In this document: positions 40,041 to 48,482 of the stretch, one piece after another
Layout: the number at the start of each line of letters is the position of its first letter
Position numbering within the stretch: position 1 is the first letter of the stretch
From: Verrucomicrobiota bacterium
Lineage (GTDB): Bacteria > Verrucomicrobiota > Verrucomicrobiia > Opitutales > Opitutaceae
Reading direction: 5' to 3'
Length of the DNA stretch: 64,000 nucleotides
Assembly (NCBI GenBank): GCA_016235555.1
Contig: JACRKC010000055.1
Span: forward strand, 1-64,000
Notes under the pieces: model-generated
The model's database searches: none
The model's input: only the letters and a program-made list of their open reading frames with translations
Told to the model about the DNA's origin: nothing
Position numbers and translations under genes: made by a program

Positions 40041-43000
40041 TTACGGATCGACGTCGTAGACTTCGACGATGGCGACGCCGGTCGTGTTGTTCACGCCGCT
40101 GAGGTGAACCGTGTAAGCGCCCGGCGCCAGCATCAGCAGCATCGCGGAATCGCGGCTGGCATTGCCCAGCGGGAAGGCCCCGGCCGCCGTGGAGGCGGCG
40201 GCGATCTGCGCGGCGTCGTCGCCGGCGGCCCAGTTGTCGTTCTTGACGAGGGAGACACCGGCCGAATTGAACAACTCCAGCTGCGGATCGGCCAGCACGC
40301 CGGGCACGGCAAACTGCGCGAGCGTCGGGCCGGCGCCGCGGATGAGGATGCGGCGCGACGCGGCGCCATCGATCACGAAGCCGGCGATCATCACGCTGGC
40401 CCCGGTGCCGACGGGTCCGCGCGTGGACACGTTGACCGGCTTCGGGGTCGTGAGCGTGACGTTCGGGGTGACGTCGTAGGCCTCGATGAGGACGATGCCG
40501 GGCGTGGTGACGTTGGCCTGCGCCTGGGCCTGGACGGTGTAGAGGCCGGGCGTGAGGGTCGCGAGCACCGCGGCGTCGAGGGAGTTGTTGGGCAACTGGA
40601 AGGCCCCCACCCGCTGCGCCGCCTGCTGGATCGCGTTGACGGCCTGCTGGCCGCCGGTCTGGCTGCCCCAGTTGTCGGTCACCAGAATCGGTGCGTTGCG
40701 GTTGGCCGCGGAGTAAACTTCGAGGCGCGGATCGGCGAGGAAGCCGGCGACGCCGCCCGCCGCCAGCGTGGGGCCGACGACGCGGATGAGCATCTGGCGG
40801 GTCTGATTACCGGTGCCACTCACCACAAACCCACCGATGAGATACTGGCCGCCGGCATTTGTGACGCCGCGGGTGGAAAGGTTGGCGACGCGGGTGGGCG
40901 TGGTGGTCAACTGCAGCACCGCGGGATCGCTCGTGGCGGAGACGTTGGCCCCGGACGTGACAGCGACGGAATAGGTGCCGGTCTTGGTGCCGTCGACATT
41001 GGTGACGGTGAGCCGCGGGGTCAGGGCGGTGGTGTTGCCGGCGATGGGTGCACCGTTCAGGAGCCAGCGATAGGACAGCGGCGGCTGGCCGGAGGCCTCG
41101 ACCGAGAAGATCGCGCCCGAGCGGGCGTTGACCGTGAGCGGCTGCGGGTGCTTCGTGATCGTGACGTAGCGGTAGCTGTAGAGGACGTCGGTGATGCAAG
41201 TCTCGGCGACCGGAGTCAGGTCGGTGGCGACGACCTGCGGCGCCAGAGTGGTGATCCGCGCGGTCAGCTGCGCGACGTTCATGCTGCCGGCGAGGGCGTT
41301 GGTGGTGTCGGCCAGCACCTGCGGCTTGGAGAGCATGAAGAACATCGCGGCGGCGCGGGCGGAGTTGAAGAGCGCGGTGTTGCTGGCGTTGGTGTTGGTC
41401 ACGAACTCGGCGATCGCGGTGGGCAGCCCGACGACGTTGTAGCCGCGGCCCAGCGTGTTGGTCGCCGAGTTGTTGTTGTTCATGAACCGGATGAGATCGA
41501 CGTCGACGTTGTCGGGGCGGGCGCCGGCGTTGGTCCACAGGCGGTCGAGGAAGGTCTTCACGGGGATCGCGCTGAGGGGGTTGTTGAGCAGGGCGACGGT
41601 GGGCGTGACGCGCTCGGGGTAGCGCAGGATGTAGTCGGAGGAGGCGATGACGTTGCCCGCGACGTTGGAGGTCGAGCCGCGGAGGTTGAAGATCGTGGTG
41701 TAATTCGCGGTCGTCGGCCACTGGCCCATGATGACGTAATAGGTGGCGAGGGCGTTGACGGTCTGCGTGAAGGCGGTGTTGGTGGCGGTGGTCTGGAGCA
41801 GCGTGTTGATGAGGCCGGCGCGCGTGAGGGCGCCGGACGAGATCATCCCGCCGTAGAGGGTGAGTTCGGCGGAGTTGGGCGAGCGAGCGACGATGTCCTG
41901 GAAGGTCTGAAGGACGAAGGCGTCGTTATCGAGGATCGGGTTGTTGCGCTTCACGGTGACCTGCACGGTGGGCGAGATCGCGGTGTTGCCCGTGTTATCG
42001 GTGGCGAGCGCGTAAACGTTGAAGGTGCCGGAGGTGGACGAGGTCCAGTTGACCTGGTAACTGCTGCTCGCGTTGGAGCTGGTGCCGACGCTGGAGCCGT
42101 TGACGAAATACTGCACCGAACTGACCGCGCCGTCCGGATCGCTCGCGAGGGCCGTCAACTGGGCGGCCTGGCTGAACGCGACGGTGCCCGGCGTGGCCAC
42201 GATCGAGAGCGAGGGCGGCGCGCTGGTCGCATTGGACACGGAGATGTTGGTCGTGCTGGACGCGGTGACGTTGCCGGAGGAGTCGCTGGCGATCGCGACC
42301 AACTCGTAGCTGGTGTTGACGGTGAGGCCGGCGAAGCTGCCCGAGAGGCGCCAGACGTTGGTCAACTGGTCGCGCACAGCCTGGCCGATGCTGTTGCGGT
42401 TGAGGAAAAACTCAACGCTTTGCACGGCGCCATCGGCGTCGGTGGCGGTCACGCTGAAGTTGGCGGTCGAGGCCGAGGTGAAGGTGGTCTGGCTCGGGTT
42501 GAAGCTGATGCCGGAGATCACCGGGGCGATGCCGACGACGTTGTTCACGACGACGCGCCGGGAGGCGGTGCTGTTGGCCTGGGCGGAACCGACGCTGGCC
42601 TGGGTGGTGATGGTGTAGGTGTCGGCGGTGTTGGGCGTCCAGATCGCGCGATAGGTGCTCGTGGTGCCGATGCGGGAGCCGGTGATCGTCGCCGCGCGCG
42701 CGCCGGTGCTCGCGGTGACGAGGAATTGGAGGGTCGGAATCTGGGTCGGATCGGAGCCGCTGGCCGTGCCTTCGAGGAAGACGGGGGCGTTGACCGTGGT
42801 GACGGTGCTGTTGTCGCCGGGCCGCGTGATGGCGGTCGTGGGCGGGTTGATCGCGGTCACGTTGAGGACGATCGCGGGCGAGGAGACGGCGGTGTTGCCG
42901 GTGTCGTCGGTGGCGACCACGAAGAGGTTGTAGCGGCCGGCCGCGGATGGCGTGAACGTGACGACGGTGCCGAGGGGGCTGGGGCTGCCGATCGCGCCGC

Positions 43001-46000
43001 CGGAGGCCGCGCCGTTGGCGAAGAGCTGGAGGGCGGTCACGGTGCCGTCCGGGTCGGTCGGGATCGCGCCCATGAAAAAGGCGGTGCCCTGCGTGACGGT
43101 GTTGGTCCCGCCGATGCCGCCGCCGAGGGCTTGCAGCGTGACGCTGGGCGCGAGGCTCTGCGCGGTGTTGATAAACAGGTTGATCGTGGAGGAAAGGGTC
43201 TGGTTACCGTTGGTGTCCTTCGCGATGGCGTAGAGGGTGAGCGGGTATCGACCGCTGGAGTCGGGCGTGACGTTGGAAAAATCGTAGGCGGCAAAGCTAT
43301 AGGACAACCGGTAGAGGTTGGTCGTCTGCTCGCGGGCCGCGGTGCCGGTGCTGACATCGTTGAGGAAAAATTCGACGCTGGTGATGTTGTTGTTGGCGCC
43401 GCTGGCGAAGGCGTTGGCGATGAAGTTCACCGTCGACACGCTCTGGATGTTCGCACCGTTCCCCGGCGAGGCGATCGAGATCGCCGGCGGGGTGCCCGTG
43501 ATCGTGGCGATGTTGATATTGGCCGCGATGGGCGAGGTGGCGGTGAGCGAGTTGGTGTCCGTCACCCGCGCGGTGAGTTTGTGCGCGCCGAGCTGGGCGG
43601 TGGTCGGCGTCCACGAGAAGGAATAGATCGTGTTGAGGCCGGTGGTCACGCCGATGGTGCGGGTGCCGATCTGCACATCGTCGAGCAGGAACTCCACGAG
43701 GAGGACCGCGGCGCCGCTGCCGCCCTGGGCGGAGGCGGAGATGGTCACGGGCACGTTGGGCGTGAGACGCGTGGTGGCGTTCGGATTCGGCGAGGTGATC
43801 GCAACCGTGGGCGTGCCGAACGCGGCGGTGACGGTCGAGGAGTTGGACACCGTGGTGTTGCCGCGGTCATCGGTGGCGATCGCATCGAACACGTAGTTGC
43901 CCGGCGCGGTGGGCGTGAACGTCGTCGTAAACGTCGTCGGCGGCGAAATGGCGCCACCGACGGGCACGCCGTTCTGGTAGAACTGGACCGAATTGATGGA
44001 ACCGCCGGTGGCGGCGAGCGCCGAGGCGGCGAGGTTGAGGGGCGGCGTCGGGTTGGCGAGCGTGATGCTCGTGTTGTTCGTCGGGGTGAGGAGGTTGACG
44101 GTGGGCGGCTGGCCGACGGGCGGAATGACCGTAAACGTCACCGCGGTATCGCGGGCGAGCGCGGTGTTATCGGTGGCGCGGGCCGAGACGACATACGTGC
44201 CGGTGGCGGCGGGGGCGGCGAACCGATAGCTGTAGGGGGCCGCGGTCTTTTCGCTGACCTTGGTGCCGTTGACGAAAAACTCGACGCGCACGATGGCCCG
44301 TCCGGTGGCGGGCGTGACCGTGGCGAGGAGATTGCGGGTGGCGCCGCTCGGGAGCGTGGTGCTGCCGGGCGTCGCCGAGACCGAAATGACGGGGGCGCTG
44401 GTGTCGGTCACGTTGACGGAGAGCGCCGGCGAGGCGGCGTTGTTGCCGCGATCATCGGTGGCGACCGCGATGATCGAGGCGGTGCCGATGACGGTGGGCG
44501 TCCAGTTGACGAACCAGGTGCCGCCGGTGCCGAGCGTGGCGTTGCCGAGCGAGACGCCGTTGACGAAGACCTGCACCGTGCTGACCGTGCCGTCGGGGTC
44601 GGTGGCCACGCCGGAAATCGTCGTCGTGGAGCCCGCCGCGAGGAACGCCCCGGAGGCTGGCGCCGAGATGCCGGCCAGCGGCGGGCTGCCGTTGGCGGCG
44701 GTGATGTTGATCGCGAGCGGGTTCGACGTCGCGACCTGACCGAGGGTGTCATACATGCGAGCCGTCAGCGAGTGCGGCCCGACCAGATTGGGGGCGGTGA
44801 ACGTGATGCTGAACGGCGTGGTGGTGTCGGTCTCGAACAGGGTGCCGTCGAGGTAGAATTCGACCTTGGTGACGGCGCCGTCGGTGGTGGTGGTGGTGTT
44901 GAGCAGGCGGGAGGAACCGACCGGGATGACGAGGGACGTGGGCACCGCCGCGAGCGTGACGGCGGCGGGATTGGACTGGGTGACGTTGACGGTGACGGCG
45001 GAGCTGGTGATGCCGTTGCCCGCGGAGTCGATGACCTTGGCGGTGAAGGTGAGGAAGCCGAGTTGCGACGGAACGTAGTTCACCGAATACGGAGCGGTGA
45101 AATCGATGTTGAACAAGGTGCCGTCGGCGTAGAACTCGACGCGAGCGACGGTCGCAGGCGCGGTGGCGCTCGCACCGGCTGTGACGGTGACGTTCGATCC
45201 GAGGATGACGCTGGCACCCGCGGTCGGCGCCGTGACAGTGACCGCCGGAACCGGTGATGTGCCCACCGTCACGGAGACCGCGCTGGAGGTGGTGCTGTTG
45301 CCGACCGAGTCAACGGCGCGGGCCGTGATCGAGGATGTGCCGGCCGTGCTGGGCGCGGTCCAGCTGAAGGTGTAGGGCGATGTGGTAGCGGTTCCCACGA
45401 GTGAACCGCCAACGAGAAACTCGACTTTGGTGATCGTGGCCGAGCCAGACGTGTTCGCGATCGCAGTGAGCGTTACGCTGGTGCCGCCGGAAACGGTGGC
45501 TCCGTTGATTGGAGCAGTGAGAGCGACCGTGGGACCACTGCCGACGGTGACGGCAACCGCGGTAGAGGTCGTCGCGATGCCGTTGGAATCGACGACGCGG
45601 GCTGTGAGCGAAAACGAACCCGCCGACGTCGGCGTCCACGACACCGTATACGGCGAGGCGTTCGCCGAACCGACCAATGTGCTGCCCGCAAAGAAATCCA
45701 CCCGGCTCACCGTGGCCGGCGCAATCGCCGAGGCGGTTGCGGTCAGATTCGTCGCCGAGTTGACGGTGAGCACCGCGAGATTGGCGGGACTGGTGAGCGT
45801 CACGGTCGGACCGAGCACATTGACGTTGACCGCCGATGAGGTGACGACCGTGCCGTTGGAATCCGTGACTCGGGCCGTGAGCGCCGTGATTCCGGTGGCG
45901 CTCGGCGTCCAAGTCGTCGTGTAGGGGGCGGTCAAAACAGTGGCGATCGTCGTCGTGCCGGCCAGGAAATCGACGCGGCTCACCGTTGCACCACCAGTGG

Positions 46001-48458
46001 CGGCGGCCGTGGCGGTAAGAGTTGTCGAAGCGCCAAGGGTGACGTTAGCACCAGAAGCTGGCGCCGTGAGCGTGACCGTCGGGGCCGAGGTGGAGACCGT
46101 GACGGTGACGGAACTGGAGGTGACGGCGATCCCGTTTGAGTCGACCACGCGGGCGGTAATTGAAACCGAGCCAGAAGGGGAAGCCGTCCAAGTGATCGTG
46201 TAGGGCGCACTCGTCGCGGAGCCGACCAACGTCGAGCCCGCAAAGAAATCCACCCGCGAGACTGTCGCCGGTGCGACGGCGGAGGCCGTGGCGGTGAGGC
46301 TCACCGAAGAGTTGGTGGCCACGATCGCCAAGTTGGCCGGGGCGGTCAGCGCCACAGTCGGGCCGAGCACGTTCACGTTGACGGCCGAGGAGGTGACGGT
46401 GGTGCCGTTTGAATCGGTGACCCGCGCCGTCAGCGCCGTGATACCGGTGACCGTCGGCGTCCAGGTCGTCGTGTAGGGCGCGGTCAAAACGGTGGCGATG
46501 GTCGTCGCGCCAGCGAGGAAATCGACACGGCTCACCGTCGCGCCGCCGGTTGCGGCGGCCGTGGCGGTCAGTGTCGTGGCCGCGCCGAGGCCGATGTTGG
46601 CGCCGGCGGCAGGCGCGGTGAGCGATACCGTGGGCACCGCAGTGGCGACAGTAACACTGACGGCGGACGACGTGACGGACTGGCCGGTAGAGTCAGTGAC
46701 GCGGGCGGTCAGGGACACCACTCCGGTCGCGGAGGGCGTCCACGCGATCGAATAGGGAGCGGTGGTTACCGCCGAACCGATTTGCACGCCCGCGGCGAAG
46801 AACACGACCTGCGAGATGGTCGCGCCAGTGCTGGCCGTGGCCGTGGCCGTGATGGTCGTAGCCGTGTTGACGGGCACCGAGGCTGCGGCCGCCGGAGACG
46901 TGATCGCAATCGTCGGGGCGGCACCGTTGACCGTGACGGCCACGGCGGCCGATGTGGTGGTGACGCTACCGGTCTGCGTGGCGACGGCAGTGAGATTGAC
47001 CGCACCCGCCGAGGACGGCGTCCAGACGACGGAATAGGGAATCGTCGTGTCGACGGCGATGGACACACCGTTTGCAAAGAACTCGACCTGGGTAATGGAA
47101 AGACCGGTGCTGGCCGTGGCGGTTGCCGAGACGGTGGTCGCGGTGCCCACGGTCGTCGTGGTCCCGGCCGTCGGCGCCGTGATCGACACCGCGGGCACGG
47201 CGGACTGGACGTTCACGGTCACCGCCGAAGAGGTCGCAACGACATTGGCGGAGTCCGTCACCTGAGCCGTCAGCGAAAACGCGCCGGTGGTGGCCGGAGT
47301 CCACGAGACCGAATAAGGCGCCGTGGTGGCGGCGGGGTTGACGGCCGTTCCGTTGGCGAAGAATGCGACCTGCGTCACCGTGGCGCCGGTGCTCGCAGTG
47401 GCCGTCGCGGTGATCGTTGTCGCGGCGTTGACCGTGGCGCTGGAGTTGTTGGCCGGCGAGGTGATCGAGACCGTCGGCAGCGATGCGGAAGCCGTGACGG
47501 TCACGGCGCTGGACAACGTGGTGTTGCCCTTGTCATCGGTGGCGAGCGCGCGGATCGAGTAGGCCTTGGCGGTGGTGGGCGTCCACGACGCCGAGAACGG
47601 TGCGGTGGTGTCCGTGCTGATCGGCTCGCCGTCGGCGTAAAACGTGACCGACTGGATAAAGCCGCCCGTGTTGGTGGAGGCGGCGGTCGCCGTGATCGTG
47701 GTGGCCGCGCCGGTCGCGACGAACGAATTATTGGACGGCGCGGAGATCGAGACGGTCGGCGCGGTGCCCACGGGGGCGACGACGTTGAAGCTGACGGTTG
47801 CGGAGTCGAACGTGGTGGTGCCGTCCGAAGCCGTCGCGCGGGCGAGGATCGTGTGGGCACCTACGGTCGCGTTGACCGTGTAGGCGGCGTTGTAGGGCGA
47901 GGTCGTCGCCGTGCCGACGACGGTGGCGGCGCCGGTGGGATCGAGGATGAATTCGACCTTCTGCACGATGCCGTCGGACATCGAAGCCGTGGAGCGCAGG
48001 ACGATCTGGGAATTCTGCGTGACGGTGGAGTTGGCGGACGGGGCGACGACGGTCGCAAAACGCGTCGAGGTGACCGTGACGGTGACCGGCGAGGACGTGA
48101 GGGTGTTGCCGCTGCTCGCGCTGCTGTCGGCGGCGATCGCCGTCAACGTGTAGGTGCCGGTCGCCGTGGGCTGCCATTGAATGGTCTGCGTGGTGTTAGC
48201 GGTGCCGCCCACCAAGGAACCGATCGACACGCCGTTGACGCGGAAATCGATCGACGAAATCGTCGCGGTGGTGCTCGAGCTGGAAACCGCGTTGGCCGTG
48301 AAGGTGATCGAGGGACTCGTGGAGGCCACCGACACATTGGCGTTGGCCGCCGGCGCGGTGATGGTGACGCTCTGCGGCAGCGCCGCGAAGACCGCGGGCG
48401 CCACCAGCGCGGCGAGCAGGCCGCCGCGCAGCAGAGTTCGCCTGAAAAGGTTTTTCAT
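40041..48458 (-). CDS. Giant secreted Ig-repeat protein with DUF4214-like and STRG domains
   Basis: This 2,805-residue surface protein is encoded 24 bases downstream of the pilus secretin gene. After a signal peptide (about 1-25) I count 22 tandem bacterial Ig-like domains of 90-110 residues, many with the pattern 'P.V.ITAP..GA.V' to 'LTARVTDS.G...TSSAV.V.V'. Then come a helical domain of about 220 residues resembling DUF4214 ('FQDIVARSPNSAELTLYGG'), one more Ig domain ('PPLSYRWLLNGAPIAG'), and two related C-terminal beta-domains ('STRG...GGFVI.G', 'LIRGAGPTL'), a type common in Opitutaceae exoproteins. Ig domains 7-8 and 9-10 are near copies. No LPXTG or PEP-CTERM anchor is visible. An adhesin or matrix role is inferred. 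ATG 48458 is chosen for the signal peptide. Confidence 0.85.
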   Translation of the reverse strand: MKNLFRRTLLRGGLLAALVAPAVFAALPQSVTITAPAANANVSVASTSPSITFTANAVSSSSTTATISSIDFRVNGVSIGSLVGGTANTTQTIQWQPTATGTYTLTAIAADSSASSGNTLTSSPVTVTVTSTRFATVVAPSANSTVTQNSQIVLRSTASMSDGIVQKVEFILDPTGAATVVGTATTSPYNAAYTVNATVGAHTILARATASDGTTTFDSATVSFNVVAPVGTAPTVSISAPSNNSFVATGAATTITATAASTNTGGFIQSVTFYADGEPISTDTTAPFSASWTPTTAKAYSIRALATDDKGNTTLSSAVTVTASASLPTVSITSPANNSSATVNAATTITATATASTGATVTQVAFFANGTAVNPAATTAPYSVSWTPATTGAFSLTAQVTDSANVVATSSAVTVNVQSAVPAVSITAPTAGTTTTVGTATTVSATATASTGLSITQVEFFANGVSIAVDTTIPYSVVWTPSSAGAVNLTAVATQTGSVTTTSAAVAVTVNGAAPTIAITSPAAAASVPVNTATTITATATASTGATISQVVFFAAGVQIGSAVTTAPYSIAWTPSATGVVSLTARVTDSTGQSVTSSAVSVTVATAVPTVSLTAPAAGANIGLGAATTLTATAAATGGATVSRVDFLAGATTIATVLTAPYTTTWTPTVTGITALTARVTDSNGTTVTSSAVNVNVLGPTVALTAPANLAIVATNSSVSLTATASAVAPATVSRVDFFAGSTLVGSATSAPYTITWTASPSGSVSITARVVDSNGIAVTSSSVTVTVSTSAPTVTLTAPASGANVTLGASTTLTATAAATGGATVSRVDFLAGTTTIATVLTAPYTTTWTPSATGITALTARVTDSNGTVVTSSAVNVNVLGPTVTLTSPANLAVLTVNSATNLTATASAIAPATVSRVDFFAGSTLVGSANASPYTVSWTPTSAGSFSLTARVVDSNGIATTSTAVAVTVGSGPTVALTAPINGATVSGGTSVTLTAIANTSGSATITKVEFLVGGSLVGTATTSPYTFSWTAPSTAGTSSITARAVDSVGNSTTSSAVSVTVGTSPVPAVTVTAPTAGASVILGSNVTVTAGASATAPATVARVEFYADGTLFNIDFTAPYSVNYVPSQLGFLTFTAKVIDSAGNGITSSAVTVNVTQSNPAAVTLAAVPTSLVIPVGSSRLLNTTTTTDGAVTKVEFYLDGTLFETDTTTPFSITFTAPNLVGPHSLTARMYDTLGQVATSNPLAINITAANGSPPLAGISAPASGAFLAAGSTTTISGVATDPDGTVSTVQVFVNGVSLGNATLGTGGTWFVNWTPTVIGTASIIAVATDDRGNNAASPALSVNVTDTSAPVISVSATPGSTTLPSGATRNLLATVTPATGRAIVRVEFFVNGTKVSEKTAAPYSYRFAAPAATGTYVVSARATDNTALARDTAVTFTVIPPVGQPPTVNLLTPTNNTSITLANPTPPLNLAASALAATGGSINSVQFYQNGVPVGGAISPPTTFTTTFTPTAPGNYVFDAIATDDRGNTTVSNSSTVTAAFGTPTVAITSPNPNATTRLTPNVPVTISASAQGGSGAAVLLVEFLLDDVQIGTRTIGVTTGLNTIYSFSWTPTTAQLGAHKLTARVTDTNSLTATSPIAANINIATITGTPPAISIASPGNGANIQSVSTVNFIANAFASGANNNITSVEFFLNDVSTGTAAREQTTNLYRLSYSFAAYDFSNVTPDSSGRYPLTLYAIAKDTNGNQTLSSTINLFINTAQSLAPSVTLQALGGGIGGTNTVTQGTAFFMGAIPTDPDGTVTALQLFANGAASGGAIGSPSPLGTVVTFTPSAAGRYNLFVVATDDTGNTAVSSPAIVLNVTAINPPTTAITRPGDNSTVTTVNAPVFLEGTASGSDPTQIPTLQFLVTASTGARAATITGSRIGTTSTYRAIWTPNTADTYTITTQASVGSAQANSTASRRVVVNNVVGIAPVISGISFNPSQTTFTSASTANFSVTATDADGAVQSVEFFLNRNSIGQAVRDQLTNVWRLSGSFAGLTVNTSYELVAIASDSSGNVTASSTTNISVSNATSAPPSLSIVATPGTVAFSQAAQLTALASDPDGAVSSVQYFVNGSSVGTSSNASSSYQVNWTSSTSGTFNVYALATDNTGNTAISPTVQVTVKRNNPILDNDAFVLQTFQDIVARSPNSAELTLYGGMISSGALTRAGLINTLLQTTATNTAFTQTVNALATYYVIMGQWPTTANYTTIFNLRGSTSNVAGNVIASSDYILRYPERVTPTVALLNNPLSAIPVKTFLDRLWTNAGARPDNVDVDLIRFMNNNNSATNTLGRGYNVVGLPTAIAEFVTNTNASNTALFNSARAAAMFFMLSKPQVLADTTNALAGSMNVAQLTARITTLAPQVVATDLTPVAETCITDVLYSYRYVTITKHPQPLTVNARSGAIFSVEASGQPPLSYRWLLNGAPIAGNTTALTPRLTVTNVDGTKTGTYSVAVTSGANVSATSDPAVLQLTTTPTRVANLSTRGVTNAGGQYLIGGFVVSGTGNQTRQMLIRVVGPTLAAGGVAGFLADPRLEVYSAANRNAPILVTDNWGSQTGGQQAVNAIQQAAQRVGAFQLPNNSLDAAVLATLTPGLYTVQAQAQANVTTPGIVLIEAYDVTPNVTLTTPKPVNVSTRGPVGTGASVMIAGFVIDGAASRRILIRGAGPTLAQFAVPGVLADPQLELFNSAGVSLVKNDNWAAGDDAAQIAAASTAAGAFPLGNASRDSAMLLMLAPGAYTVHLSGVNNTTGVAIVEVYDVDP
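45536..46637 (-). repeat. Recent tandem duplication of a two-domain Ig unit
   Basis: Ig domains 7-8 and 9-10 of the giant protein are direct repeats with a period of about 552 bases (184 codons). The phrases 'TAPYTTTWTP' and 'RVDFFAGSTLVGSA' recur at that spacing, and the DNA of the first halves is nearly identical. Confidence 0.7.
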
Positions 48459-48482
48459 GACGGAGGTGCTTCTCACGTTGGC

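Noticed and set aside
39738-45257. A plus-strand open frame of 1,839 codons opposite the giant Ig protein
   Set aside because: Its product is a Gly/Arg/Asp-rich string without domains, produced by the codon bias of the repetitive Ig gene on the other strand. The minus-strand protein has a signal peptide and recognisable repeats.
45000-47600. The regular repeats considered as a CRISPR array
   Set aside because: The repeats are about 280 bases, diverged and in frame as Ig domains. There is no short identical repeat with unique spacers and no cas gene in the window.
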